From Bradysia coprophila (taxonomy: Eukaryota; Arthropoda; Insecta; Diptera; Sciaridae), in assembly GCF_014529535.1 (NCBI RefSeq), contig NW_023503670.1:1488001-1552000 (forward strand): a stretch of DNA of 64,000 bases, read 5' to 3'. This document shows positions 12,991-24,620 of this stretch, piece after piece. Each line of letters starts with the position of its first letter. The stretch's first letter is position 1. Made by a program: the position numbers and the translations under genes. Under the pieces are notes generated by a model. The model saw only the letters and a list, made by a program, of their open reading frames with translations. It did no database searches and had not been told where the DNA came from.

Positions 12991-15632
12991 TTAACTCTAC
13001 ATTCGTCGCAGCGACTCCCTCCATTTTTTCCACCAACGGCAACGGTTCATCTGCCACAATGGACGGGATATTAGCTGAAAAGAGTAGGACAAGGAATAAA
13101 TTGTCGAAATGTCGAGGTTTTAACAGTAAATCAATGAAATGTTCATTTACCCACACTGCTCCTTCGTTTCGGACAATCAGGAAAAGTTAGGAAAACAACT
13201 TCTTCGAAATCGTCTATACCATTGTTGCCGTCGTGTTCATTTCGCAAATGATTCTGGATTTCGGTTCGATCGAATCGAATAAAGTTGCACAAATCGCATA
13301 GGTATCCAGTCAAATTCCGTCCATTAAATTGATGTACGCTCTTCAATCTTGTTCTCTTGCCCTTACACCTCGAACAATCTCCTATTCCCAACATATTAGA
13401 GCAACACTGTCCATTGTAGTACCCCGTATGCCGTATGATATGTTCGATCCATCCATGTTTTGAGAAGCATTGAGATTTGTTGCAAAAATAGCAATACTGC
13501 TCGAAGAGCTGACGATCGACACCGCCGACCACTTTACATTTTGGCGAATATAATAGACTTCGCAAAAACATTGCCACGGAAGGATCGAGACGACTTACGA
13601 CGACTTCCGTGTTCGGATGAACATTAACGTAATGACCAACTGTGGAATCTCTGCTCCCACAGATTCTGCAGCCCTTTTCTTTATTCAAACAATGCCACTC
13701 AGGATTGTTGTTTTTAACAATTGCCGATGAGTCGTCGCCTTTCAGTTGCTTGATTAGAGGAGACTTAAACCAATTGACTCGAGCTGTAATTAAATTTGAA
13801 AACGTAATTACAAATTGAACGTACTTAGATTGATTTAACCACTAACCTATAAGCTGCCCGGAAACTCGCCAGCGATCTCCATGGCACAGCATAAAACGCA
13901 AGAATGTGACTTCTTTAAAATTGTTCGTAGCATCACGTCCGTGCTCGTTCTTTAGGTGATTCTCCATGTCAGTTTCACTAAACCGAACGTAATTGCATAA
14001 ATCGCATAATGTTGCCCTTACATTGGCCCATTCGAATTGAGGTCCACTTTCACACACACTTCCATAATATGGAAATTCGAAGCAGCCGGTGTGCGATGCT
14101 AAGTGATTGCTCCAAGCGAATCTCGTCAAGATTTTAATCTGGTTGCAAAAGTAACAGAATTGTTCGAATACGGAACGGTGGGTACGGACGGATTTAATTC
14201 GTTTGCATTGATGAACTGAGCTGCGTAATAATTCAGCAGCGATGGGTGTAACCCGACTAGGAAATATTTCATCAGTTGGATGACGCATCACGTAGTGCTT
14301 AACTAATTTGGATTGACTGTTGAAGCACATTGAACAGATTTTACAGTCCATTTTCTCGTTCAAACTGTGCCACTCCGGATTGATGTTCTCAACTTTGGGT
14401 GTTTGAATCATTTTACGCAGCTGTTCCATATCTAGAGGTAGGCGTTTAATTTCCACTCTACAAACCGTGTTTAACTGTTGGTTCGCTACAACATCCGGTA
14501 GAGATTCCTTACTATTTGTTACGTTATCCATATTCGTCCCATTGTCATCTGTTGGTTGAGTTTGGTTAACATCATTGAAGTTGCCTGAGACGCTTGTATT
14601 TTGCCATTCGAATCGACTATCTGCTAGTGGATCCAGGAAAGGATCTGCAATCAGCGGATCAAGAAATGCATAGTCTGTGAGATCCGGAAGTACGAGTGAG
14701 TAATCGTTTTGTATGCGAGTATCCTGGTAAATGGGATACGCCGGATTAATTGGATAAAATGAGTGGCCATAATCCGTTTGTGTTGATTTTTCACAGATCG
14801 ATTTACGTAACTTTGAAACAAGGCCACCTGATGGGCTGGATGTTCTTCCAGTTATAGATCGACCTCCGTTACAGGTAGTACAACGTCTATCCCAACTACT
14901 AGAACGACGACTTCTGTGTGCTTTATTATATCGACTTTTGCACCTACTCCCTGATCGAGGAGATTGTTCATGATTGTAGCATCGGCTTCTGGATCTAGAT
15001 CGACGACTTCTTTGTCTACGACGTTTCGTAGGACGGCTTCTGGATTCTCGTGATGTTTGGTCATCGGACGAGCTATCACTTGCAGAACGATATCTGCTCC
15101 GCCGATGTGTTCTGCAACATCGATCTCTCGATTGGCACCTTCTGTGTCGTCTATATAAACTGCTTTTTGGTTGACGGGATCGTTGATGACTTCTGGATCG
15201 ATAACTTCTTCCATCACAACTTCTTCGATCCCTTCTGGATCGACTATGTGATGATCTTTCATAAGTTGAAATTGCTTTTACAGTATGGCCATCGGATGGG
15301 CTAGTAGAACGATATCTGATCTGCCGATCGCCGCTTCTTTGACGTTCACTGACGCTACTACTTTCTGACCGTCGGTGGCTGTGGTCTCGACTACAGCTTC
15401 TGGGTCGGTTACTTCTTCTTCGGCAACAATTTCGTTCACAACTCCTACTTTGGGATCTTTTGGATCGATGTTGTGGTGAACGTCCATGTGCCAAACGTAT
15501 TCTTTTTAACTTCGAAGTTTGGTTATCGGATGAACTAGTAGTTACAGAACGATATCTCATGTCCGTTATTCGTGACCGATGGCTTTTGTGACTTGATTCG
15601 TATGAATGGTCGTTGTGCTTCTTGGTGGACAT
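12991..15632 (-). CDS. RS-rich protein with two tandem C2H2-type zinc-finger modules
   Basis: Exons 15632-13847, 13783-13151 and 13074-12991, plus a last exon that is either 11822-11734 or 12899-12802. About 865 aa in all. Residues 1-280 are extremely rich in Ser-Arg and Arg-Ser pairs, as in SR splicing proteins, but no RNA-recognition motif is seen. A linker with acidic and Pro patches follows. Then come two copies of one module of about 180 residues. Each copy opens with NPEWHxLNEK/NKEK and CxIC. It goes on with a C..C..H..H finger, a CYFCN finger ending in H-x(3)-H, and CDLCNxxRFxxTxxxNHLxNEH, and it ends with EVxFLxF. The repeat of the whole block shows an internal duplication. Such proteins may act in the nucleus in RNA or chromatin work, but that is inference. 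I do not recognise an ortholog. Confidence 0.8.
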
Positions 15633-16471
15633 TTTTCTGCAATTGAATTCGAATTTGAATAAGTTTTAGTTTCCTTTCAACTGAAAGTTGATAGGGACGA
15701 CAGTTTTATTATTGGTTCTTAACACGAGCCATTCAATTTTTAAACTTTTAAATGCTGAAACTATCTTTCAATGCAACGCAGTCTCACTAAATTCACATTT
15801 CTTTGGATCCAGTAACTTTTTCTATTCGATGCGATACAAAACAAATGTTGATGAAAATCTGAAAATGTTCACATTGTAACCTACCACCAATTACACACAG
15901 CTGTGCATATTTCGCAATCTTAAAGCTGATTTCAGGATTTTTCGTTAGCCAAAAGGAAATTATGTGAGTCCACTCAAATGTTGCGACACGAATGTGCTAG
16001 CAATGAAATTTACCGTTTGATTGAAACACATGATGTTGTATGCACAGGGTGTTTCATACGAGAGGCGAACAGATCAACGTACAGAGCGATACATAGGAAA
16101 TGGGCGCATCATTTTGATATTTCATTTAAGTATCAATGCCATCCAAAACGAAACAAGTTTTTTCATAAGATGCAGTTGGACTGATTAATAAATTGGCACG
16201 TAAATTGGCGTCCCATTTACCGGTGATGATTCTAAAGGGAAAATTCAAAAACCGAAACAGCCTGACGTAAATCTTACCGACTTTAGCGAATTGGGTCATT
16301 GTTAAAGGAAAAATGTCGACAGTTGGCTGTTAGTACAGACGTTAGTAGAGCTACCATTTTTTGAGAACAGAAATCGCAGCAGGTCAAATAACATCAGTTC
16401 AATCGAAAGAAAGCTCAGCAATGAATCGAAGATGGTATGATTTGTAGTCGTCATCAGTGGTTTTGCTTTGT
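15633..16471. other. Intergenic
   Basis: Upstream region of the RS/zinc-finger gene on its minus strand. Small frames at 15688-15879 and 15978-16184 show no family resemblance or splice context. No other structure seen. Confidence 0.4.
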
Positions 16472-17249
16472 GAGGGATTCTTTTGAAAAACAGCCTACCG
16501 AAATCGGGCGTGTTTTCTAGTGGAACTTTTTATAGGAACCTAGAAAGGACTTCGACCCTAGAAGCCAAAACCACTCTCAAAAAAAATCTTCGAAGCTTTT
16601 ATGGCTGGTGAAAGGTGATCGAAAGTCGAAAATTTACCAAAATTTCTCCAGGTACACGAGCCGTACAGGGTCGTGTGGGGTGTCATTAGAAAGGTAATCA
16701 CATGTACTATTGAGCCGAATAGAGACTCATTGGTTTTAAAATTAATCCACACTGAAATATGTGCAGTTGAAGTTTTCAACAGAAAACTTGCACTTTTCTT
16801 ACCAATATTTCTATAATTACACGAGCCGTATACGGTGGTGTGGGGTATCATTTGAAAGGTAATTTTCTGTGCTTTTGGGCCAAATAGGGTCTTATGGGGT
16901 TTGGATGTACATGCGATGAAATATGGGCACTTAAACATTTCAACTTCTCATATTTCATCGTAGATGCTTTCAAACCCCCATAAGACCCTATTTGGCCCAA
17001 AAGCACATAAAATTACCGTTCAAATGATACCCCACACCACCATGTACGGCTCGTGTAACTGGAGAAATATTGGTAAGAAAAGTGCAAGTTTTCGGTTTTT
17101 GTTCACCTTTCACCAGTCACAAAAGCTTCGAAGAATTTCTTTGAAAGTGGTTTTGGGTTCTAGGGTCGAAGTCCTTTCTAGGCACATATAAAAAAGTCCA
17201 CTGGAAAATGCGTCTGATTTCGGTAGGCTGTTTTTCAAAAGAATCCCTC
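16472..17249. mobile_element. Foldback element with GAGGGATTC ends, 778 bp
   Basis: Starts GAGGGATTCTTTTGAAAAAC and ends in its reverse complement (...GAATCCCTC). The arms pair over most of their length, including the CGACCCTAGAA/TTCTAGGGTCG and ACACGAGCCGTAC/GTACGGCTCGTGT blocks. The left arm also holds a direct duplication of the ACACGAGCCGTA...GTGTGGGGT segment. A TGT direct repeat flanks the element and may be a 3-bp target duplication. It has no transposase. Relatives lie at 23881-24272, 57015-57277 and 57574-57720. Confidence 0.85.
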
Positions 17250-17777
17250 TGTATATACCAGTGCTATTCAAAGTTTAATCTCTTAACATGTCACCTTCAC
17301 TACTGTAGCACAGATTTGTGCAACCGAGAGCGAGGATACAAGTTAAGTTATTTCGGATTGGCCTATTGAGTCTCTTTAGCTTGAACTTTTTTCAGTGAGA
17401 AGAGTAGCCATAATATTTTCCTGTAAATGTATCTCCTATTAACTAACTCTTTCCTACATCAAAATTGATGTTACAGAACGAATAAAATAAACGGTTTTCT
17501 GGCGAGTAGTAAGCAAAGTAAAACAACGAAGTAATAGATTCGAGGAGTGTATCGCAATACGCTTAGAGTTTGTGAAAGGTAAAGACAGTCAGAAAATGTG
17601 TTGGAGATAGCGATGCAGGCTCACAGTTATAGTTGAAGTCAGAAATTCGCGATGAAAGTTCTTGGCGGTCTTGGTCCATCAGTGGAGTTACTCAATGCTC
17701 AATGGTGCGGCAAAGTCACTATTGATCACCATTCACCTTGAATTAAAACAACTCCGTCTAATTTGTTTTTCTAACTT
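17250..17777. other. Intergenic, 3' of SCYL3-like gene
   Basis: AT-rich spacer that includes the presumed 3' UTR of the minus-strand SCYL3-like gene. No other feature. Confidence 0.4.
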
Positions 17778-19941
17778 TTAATCATCATCAGCCCAATCAT
17801 TTCCATCATCACCCCAACCCATTTCGTCTGCATCACATTCATTGACTTCAATATCGAATCGACTGTTCTCGAGATTATTCAATTTTTTGGATTCGTCGGT
17901 CGTTGTACTATTACCGTTCATGCCATCCTCGGCGATGAGCAGCACGTTCGTCCGATGAATAACCGGTTCCATGTCCTTGAAAAAATCTATTTCCTCCGAC
18001 TGACGACGTTTCGATTTAATGTCGAGCTCTTTCACGTCCATAATTGCGTTTTCTATGTGTGTTGATGTTTCTAATGTCATTTCCAGCGGTTGTTTTGTTA
18101 ATGTACCTTCTTCACCATCCCAGTCACTCCAATTGTCATCTTCCAATTCTATCACTCCACTAGATGATTTAACGTCATCACCTCCGTCTCTCATAGGCAC
18201 TAGATTAACCGTTGTGGACACATAGCTTTCACTTAAGTCAGCAGCGTCTAACAGTGGACTGTTTGAAGTATACTTAACGGAATTCATGACCGGCGTAATC
18301 GATCGATGCTCGATCCAATGCACTGATGAGTCGGTTTGAGATACGCCTTGTGGACGACCATCGGCAAAATATTTGCCACGATTTCGTCCCACAACCACTG
18401 CTGATCCCAGAATTGGCACTAATTCAGCTAAACATCGTAATGTTGCGGCCACCAAAATATCGTTTGTGTCTTTGATGCCTACGAGCAATTGTGGTAAGAG
18501 CTGATCGGTCAATTCGTCGGAGTTGAAGAAGTTCATGTAGTCGACGAAGTATTCCAACAAAATTAATCGAATCTGTGCATCTCGGACAGCAAATATTTGC
18601 ATAATTTTAGGCGTAACGTGAGTTTTATACGTTTGGCCATTGAATAACGCCTCCGACATGTCATCCGCTCTCGGTCTGAGAAAATTAGCTCCAATAGAAA
18701 ACATTTAATTTCCAATTAAACATCGCAGCATACCTCAACACGAATGGTGTCACACACTGTCGGGCAGTCGGATCCAATAGCACAAGTCGGGATAGAAGAA
18801 GGTCTGTCAATTGAATAGCTACTGTTTCCTCATCGAATTCGCGCAGTCGGCCGACAAGATTCGTAAAAAATTGTTGCTTATCTAGTGGACTTTTCAACGG
18901 TAACTGCAAGAGAATTGGTCTGTAATGTTGCGTACATAAAGCTTAGCTAGCTGTCTCATACTTCAGTCAGAAATGAATGTATCAGAACAAACTCATGATT
19001 GAAGAACGGATGCAGCAAAACCGCTGATAATTTCGGTCGCATTGCTGGATTGTTATGCTTTAAATGAATAGCACAATACTGCTGAAGCTCTGTTGCGTGC
19101 GGCATTGTGTCTGAGATAAGAAAAATATTTTCAATTTCAAAAATAATGACAACTCCATCGAGGGTCGAACGGCACTCTAGACTTACTTTCGATATTTTTC
19201 AAGACTTCTTCGCAAAGTGATCCGAACGCATACTGCTCCATGCCCACATATACATTTTTCTCGTCATTTGGATCTATGCTGGACTGATTGCGATAGTTAT
19301 ATGCTGCTTTTATACTCTCCACGTCCTTCGCTGACCATAAATGCTCGAATCCAAACAATTTCCACGTTCCGTCCTGTTGCACATAAATTGATGGCAAACA
19401 AACATTTGAATGTCTCATGGAAGCCTACGAATCGGAATGCATGAGAACAATTCGATTTGATTTGCGGTAAGGTTTTGTGGTCTCACCTGCTCCACTAAAA
19501 ATATTAATCCACAAAGGACGTTACGCAGTCCCAAGCATATTTGTAGATTTCCTTGGTTTTTGATATCATCTACCAAGGGTCTACATTGCTCGGTAGCCAG
19601 ATACAGCTCACCACCATCTTTCCCCGATGAAATGTATTTCAAGAGTGATGGATGGCGATAAATTTTTAAATTCTGTCGAACGAGAAACAATCGAAAATTA
19701 TGGATTGTTGTGCGTGGATTAAATCCGATCATGCATTTACCCTAATAGCTCTAGACAGTGGACTTCCATTGACAAAAAATGGGCCCACTTGCCCCGACTC
19801 AGAAACACTGCGAAAAACCGATACCAGCCCTATTGGCTCACTTTTCGGTACTTCAGCATAATGTAACGTCCAGTATTTGGTTGTTTCAATTGATTTATTG
19901 TCTATCACAAATTTGTTTAAGTCTGACTGGTCATTGCCCAT
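17778..19941 (-). CDS. Scyl3: SCYL3/PACE-1-like pseudokinase
   Basis: Six exons: 19941-19741, 19672-19487, 19424-19187, 19110-18962, 18903-18734 and 18675-17778, coding for 613 aa. The N-terminal start [11 protein letters not shown] carries a G2 that could be myristoylated, like the MGSENSAL start of human SCYL3. Residues up to about 260 are a degenerate kinase fold. The [10 protein letters not shown] helix region is kept. The catalytic HRD is absent (MRHSN-V instead) and DFG is GFE, so catalysis is not expected. A HEAT-like helical region follows, from SPLDKQQFF through [20 protein letters not shown] and [13 protein letters not shown], which aligns well with SCYL3. The acidic C-terminus ends in [16 protein letters not shown] proteins work in Golgi and secretory trafficking, and SCYL3 binds ezrin. 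SCYL1 or SCYL2 are less likely because their tails differ. Confidence 0.9.
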
Positions 19942-20324
19942 TGTTAATTAGCATTTTTTTTCCTTCTAATTATTAAAACAAAAACAAAACACGGATATCG
20001 TTTGACAGAATATATTATCTCAAAAATTGTGTTGTGGAGTGGAGAAAATTATGGTGAACTCGGGGTGAACTTTGAAACGTCACATCAAAATAAAAAAAAA
20101 TCATGTTGATCACGTGGTATGTGGATGGTATGCATGTATGTGAAGATATCCATTTGATTACTATTTTGATAGTTAGATGGCAACGATCTTTTAATTTTTC
20201 GGTCGCTCTCACTATCCTTGAAAATTGCTAGCAACTAAATCAACGAAAAGTTTTTGTCCACTTCCAAAACTAGAATAGACCGGCTAAGGCCTAGGTCTTT
20301 TTTCTTTTTCTCAATTTTTAATCT

Positions 20325-20910
20325 GGAGCTACCAACTACCCAATACGTGAGTTTTAAATAGGAAAACAAGAAGAATAGCTTCAGTCGATATCCAGCTGTT
20401 GAACTACTGTTGAACTACATCTCGACTCGACCAACTTTCTATCAGTTTCGTATTCAACTACCAATTTGGTATTCATCTACCAGTTTGGTAGTCAACTACC
20501 AAATTATCGAATTATGAATATTGAATATTGAAGCAGCCTACATAATTTCATCAGTCGGTGTGTAGCATGTGTAAGTTTGAGAGTAAGCATCTCTGCCATC
20601 TCTCTATCGGCATGGTAGTCAACTACCAGTTTGGAAGTCAACTACCAAAAATTCAAGCTTTAAATAGGCGAGCAGATAGAATAATTTTGTCAGTCGGTGC
20701 GCATAGTTCCCGAATAGCAAACATCTCTGCCGAAAATTACGTTTGGTAGTCAATTATAATGTTGGTAGTCAGCTACCAACTACCAAATTTTCGAATTAAC
20801 TCTGAGCTATCAGTTATCAGATAACAAATAGTTATTATTTGCCTGCTGTTGGTTTTGCTCATAGTGGCTTTGCGATTTTGAATGTCAATCCAGCTATACA
20901 ACCACCAACT
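20325..20910. repeat. Array of GGTAGTCAACTACC palindromes
   Basis: The palindrome TTGGTAGTCAACTACCAA and its halves (TGGTAGT, CAACTACCA) occur about ten times, at about 20395-20500, 20610-20650, 20735-20785 and 20900. A longer unit with CAGTCGGTG... CATCTCTGCC occurs at about 20550-20600 and again at 20690-20732. This makes a degenerate higher-order repeat of roughly 120-170 bp. It lies between the divergent SCYL3-like and RpL5 genes. Confidence 0.7.
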
Positions 20911-21087
20911 ACCAAAATAATAATACTAATATCTTTCTGAGAAATCTAAGAAACCAACAATATTCAAATTCGACCGCCACTTTCCTTGTTCGATGAGTAT
21001 TTACATGTAGGTGTCAGGAAAAACATTTTCTGGATTTACTGTCATTTTTTGTTGACAACCATCTGTTTCCGGGTATTTGCATTGAAA

Positions 21088-21104
21088 GTTTCTTTTTCTG
21101 TGGC
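21088..21104 (+). promoter_or_regulatory. Polypyrimidine (TCT/TOP-type) initiator of RpL5
   Basis: The motif GTTTCTTTTTCTGTGG lies about 70 bp upstream of the RpL5 ATG. Insect ribosomal-protein genes typically start transcription within such a TCT element, giving a 5'-TOP mRNA under growth control. Placement follows from that rule; no start site was measured. Confidence 0.5.
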
Positions 21105-21165
21105 TCCGTCAAACGAACAGTACGCGGATTGAACCACGGTCGGTGTTAATTAAATTTTGGGGAAA

Positions 21166-22991
21166 ATGGTAAGTCCATCGGCCGAAACTATCAACGAAAA
21201 TCGATAGCTGGTTAACTGTTCGACAAATTAAATACAAAATGTAGACAATTTTCGAACCGATTACCAAGTTAAATTGAGATTGCTGTTTTGGTACTCTTAA
21301 CCAAAAAAATGTGATGTGACGGTGGACAACGATTTCAATTTTCGATTTCGTGTTTTTGCAGGGTTTCGTTAAGATTATCAAGAACAAGCAGTACTTCAAG
21401 CGTTACCAGGTCAAATTCAAGAGGCGTCGTGAGGGTAAAACCGATTACTATGCTCGGAAACGTTTGATTTTCCAAGACAAGAACAAGTACAACACACCAA
21501 AATATCGTTTGATTGTACGTCTCAGCAACAAAGACATTACATGCCAGATTGCATACTCTCGCATTGAAGGAGACCATGTCTGTTGCGCTGCATATTCGCA
21601 CGAATTGCCGAAGTACGGTGTTAAGGTACGAATTTCACTTTTGTTTTCAATTTTTTTTTTCCGTCCCGGCTCCATTTTGTTTGTGTTCGGACAATGTGAC
21701 ATATGACAATGTCTTACTGAAAATTCACTTTCTTTAGGTTGGTTTGACAAACTATGCAGCCGCTTACTGTACCGGTCTATTGGTCGCTCGTCGAATCCTC
21801 CAAAAACTTGGATTGGATTCATTGTACAGTGGCTGTACCGAAGTAACTGGTGCTGAATACAATGTTGAACCAGCTGAAGGCCAACCGAACGCATTCCGTT
21901 GTTATTTGGATGTCGGTCTCAGTCGTACCACAACCGGTGCCAGAGTTTTCGGAGCAATGAAAGGTGCCGTTGACGGTGGCCTCAATATTCCACATTCGGT
22001 GAAACGTTTCCCGGGATACAGTGCCGAGACGAAATCGTTCAACGCTGAAGTACATCGTTCCCACATTTTCGGTCAACACGTTGCCGAATACATGAAAACT
22101 TTGGAAGAGGAAGATAACGAGGCATTCAAGCGTCAATTCAGCAAGTACATCGCGCTTGGAATTCGTGCCGATGACGTGAGTATTTGACTTGTTTTTCTTG
22201 AAAATGTTTTATCGATGGTTGTGTGTGTGTACGTACGTCCATTACAAAATTACCGCGAAATTTCAATTCAATGGTTTTGTGGTGCCGAACATGGACTAAA
22301 TTAAATTTCGAAACCTAATGTTCGAGGTTCTATGACTTCAGTTCATTTAACGTCCTGTAACGGTTGCACATTATGCACAGAGTTAGCAATTTGTTTAGTT
22401 TACCGCAGGGGTTGGTGTAGTGCTCGAAGTTTCTGATGTGAGCAATTGAAGTGTCCGCTGTTCTTGGTTACTGTTATCATTCTGATACAACGGCAAGTCA
22501 ACAATTTATGGGTTTTGTTCTCGTTTCATTTTCTCTTGTACTCAAACTCAATTAAGTGACTTTTTAGTTTGAAATGTTCTCTGGATGTAAAGACACTTCG
22601 ACAAACTGTTGACATTTTTGAAATTATTTTATAATCGTCGAGTGAGCACACATCGTTCAAAGTTCTCTTTTAGAAAATTTCATTTTATTTTTCCACCAAA
22701 CACCCCCTGTGGTAAACTGAACAGAAGCTAAACACTGTCAATTCGCGCAGAATTCGAAATGTTATTTGATTGCTAAAACTCTCCTCCTCCATTAAACAGC
22801 TTGAACCAACCTACAAGAAAGCGCATGCTGCCATCCGTGCCGATCCATCTCATCAAAAATCGAAGAAAGCCGCGCCCGCTACCGCCAAGAGATGGAACAA
22901 AGCTAAGCTCACTTTGGAACAACGTAAGCAGTACGTTAGCGAACGAAAGGCTGCCTTCTTGGCCAAGCTTAAAGCCGAAGCTGATGCATAA
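21166..22991 (+). CDS. RpL5: Ribosomal protein L5 (uL18), 60S subunit
   Basis: Exons 21166-21168 (the ATG alone), 21362-21625, 21738-22175 and 22800-22991, coding for 298 aa. This matches the family length (about 297-299). uL18 binds 5S rRNA with uL5 (RpL11) and sits in the central protuberance. The 5S RNP also restrains MDM2 in animals. Visible landmarks are [36 protein letters not shown], the [13 protein letters not shown] block, [17 protein letters not shown]-type [17 protein letters not shown] and RFPGY, with a Lys-rich tail ending KAEADA. The ATG-only first exon followed by an intron is common in ribosomal-protein genes. Introns 1-3 were inspected for box C/D or H/ACA snoRNAs without a convincing hit. 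Confidence 0.98.
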
Positions 22992-23880
22992 AATGGTGGC
23001 GATTTTGAGAATCGTTGAATTTTCCATTTTCTTTTGTTTGTAAAAAACCAACAACCTTTATAACAAGAACATGAATATGGAAATATTTAAAGATTTAACG
23101 AAAAATTGAAACAAAAGATTTTTTTTAATATTTAATGAGAGAAGAATTGGTAAACGAAATGGTGTGTCTGAAGTGGAGAAGTGTGTGGCATGAATTTTTT
23201 AAGTACCATCCTCAATGAGTTAAGATTTCGTGTTCTCTGATGAAAACCGAAAATTCTTTGATATTCGATTTGAGATTTAAAGCAAAAAATACTTTTCGTC
23301 TTACTCGTAACGCAATTTTTAAGTTAAAATATGACGAGCAGTTGAATTGACCGCACATTTCTTTCAATAATAAAAGTTAAGTTAAATTTTCAAAAATTCT
23401 AATTTTCGTGTTTGATTTTTAATCGTTTAGCAATGTTACATTGAACTAGCTGGTCACGTAATTTGGTACAACGAAGCGCGGGATTTTAAGTAAATTTAGT
23501 GATATTTTACGGCTAAGCATTGCTTAGTAAGCAACGATAAAATCGAAAACTGTTGCAAGCTTCTGACAAGAAAGTATTATTTGGATCTGAAAAGACGAAA
23601 GTAAAAAAAAAGTTCAGTCGTGTACGAACGTTTCATCCCATGCAATTGACTTATCGCCCTTCTAACTATACAAATGATTGCAGTAACGGAGCTCTGAACT
23701 TTCTTCTGGAATTTACATTTTTAATTCGAAAGTGTGGTATGATAAGTACTGAAGTCCAGAGAGATTTGCAGGACTGCCGCAACTCCTAGAATTCCGAAAA
23801 CGGAGGATAATATCTCCTAATATAGCCCTAAAAAACATTCTCTAACTGAACGTCTCAATTAGTGAATCAAGTAATAGGAG
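22992..23880. other. RpL5 3' region and spacer
   Basis: A canonical AATAAA lies at 23369-23374, about 380 bp after the stop. It is a candidate poly(A) signal, though a nearer variant may be used. The rest is AT-rich with no gene. Confidence 0.4.
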
Positions 23881-24272
23881 GAGGGATTCTTTTGAATTTC
23901 GACTGACCGAAATCGGCACTCATGAAAGTTCATGAAAGTTCCATCGATGCTGAGAATTTTTCCGGAAGTCATATTTTCGGCCGTTTATCATCAAATTTTT
24001 TGAAGTTAATATTTGCCCCGGTAGTATTCGACATCAGCTTTCCAACGTACTCATACAATCCCGTGTCCTCGCCACCTTACGGAAATGAAATCCGGACTAC
24101 AAAACCCCATTTTTCGACTTTTGGCCACTTACAACCAGCCAGGTTTGGAAGATCAAAAATATCTGAGACTGGTTTTTAAACATATGCACCAAGGCCTAAC
24201 TAGGCATATATAAAAAAAATACCGGAATAAATAGTGCCGATTTCGGTCAGTCGAAATTCAAAAGAATCCCTC
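23881..24272. mobile_element. MITE with GAGGGATTC ends, 392 bp
   Basis: Starts GAGGGATTCTTTTGAATTTC, followed by GACTGACCGAAATCGGCACT, and ends with the inverted copy finishing GAATCCCTC. Its outermost 16 bp equal those of the 16472-17249 element, but the interior differs. It is therefore a second subfamily mobilised by the same unseen transposase. TAG follows the right end and also occurs just left of the element, a possible 3-bp target duplication. Confidence 0.8.
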
Positions 24273-24299
24273 TAGACGAAAATCCCAATTGCACAGTCA

Positions 24300-24468
24300 A
24301 GAAGAACGTACGATCCCTGTTGTTGAATCGTAATTTAATTGTCAAAGTTCAAACAAGGGCTGGAAAGATCCAGAACTTCCAGTACAAAAAAGAATTCATT
24401 GGAGAAATTTTGTGGGCCACCTAATGCTCCTCGGAGAGAATTCTAAATAAAGATGATGATGATGATGC
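24300..24468 (+). repeat. Probable LINE 3' tail with (GAT)n
   Basis: The block TGGGCCACCTAATGCTCCTC (24413-24432) is followed by AATAAAGATGATGATGATGATG. A 3' UTR fragment ending in a GAT microsatellite is typical of a 5'-truncated non-LTR element. No ORF remains. Confidence 0.45.
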
Positions 24469-24536
24469 CAGTCACCCTCGAAGAGGGTAACTGTAAAACC
24501 GTACATCCTCGTCATGCATTCGCTGTTTTTCGTATC

Positions 24537-24549
24537 GCAGCCTAGCAAC
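24537..24549 (+). promoter_or_regulatory. Candidate X-box (RFX site) upstream of tilB
   Basis: GCAGCC-T-AGCAAC fits the RFX X-box pattern (RYNRCC, 1-3 nt spacer, RGYAAC) with a perfect right half. It lies about 72 bp before the tilB ATG. Ciliary dynein-assembly genes in flies are driven by RFX and Fd3F, so a site here is expected. It is a motif match only. Confidence 0.45.
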
Positions 24550-24620
24550 CGTTGATTAAATGTAACGTAAGTATTTAGTCAATAACAGTTCGATGTAAGT
24601 GCAAAAAGAAGTCAGAGATA

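Noticed and set aside
14852-15487. ORFs overlapping the RS-rich exon in other frames (136 and 69 codons)
   Set aside because: Shadow frames of the repetitive SR-coding DNA. Their Asp/Val-rich sequence is a by-product.
21448-22136. Antisense ORFs over RpL5
   Set aside because: Mirror frames of a strongly conserved coding region, with no independent support.
21626-22799. RpL5 introns as snoRNA hosts
   Set aside because: I looked for box C/D (TGATGA/CTGA) and H/ACA signatures. Only partial motifs were found (for example CTGATGTGAG near 22433), with no paired boxes at proper spacing.
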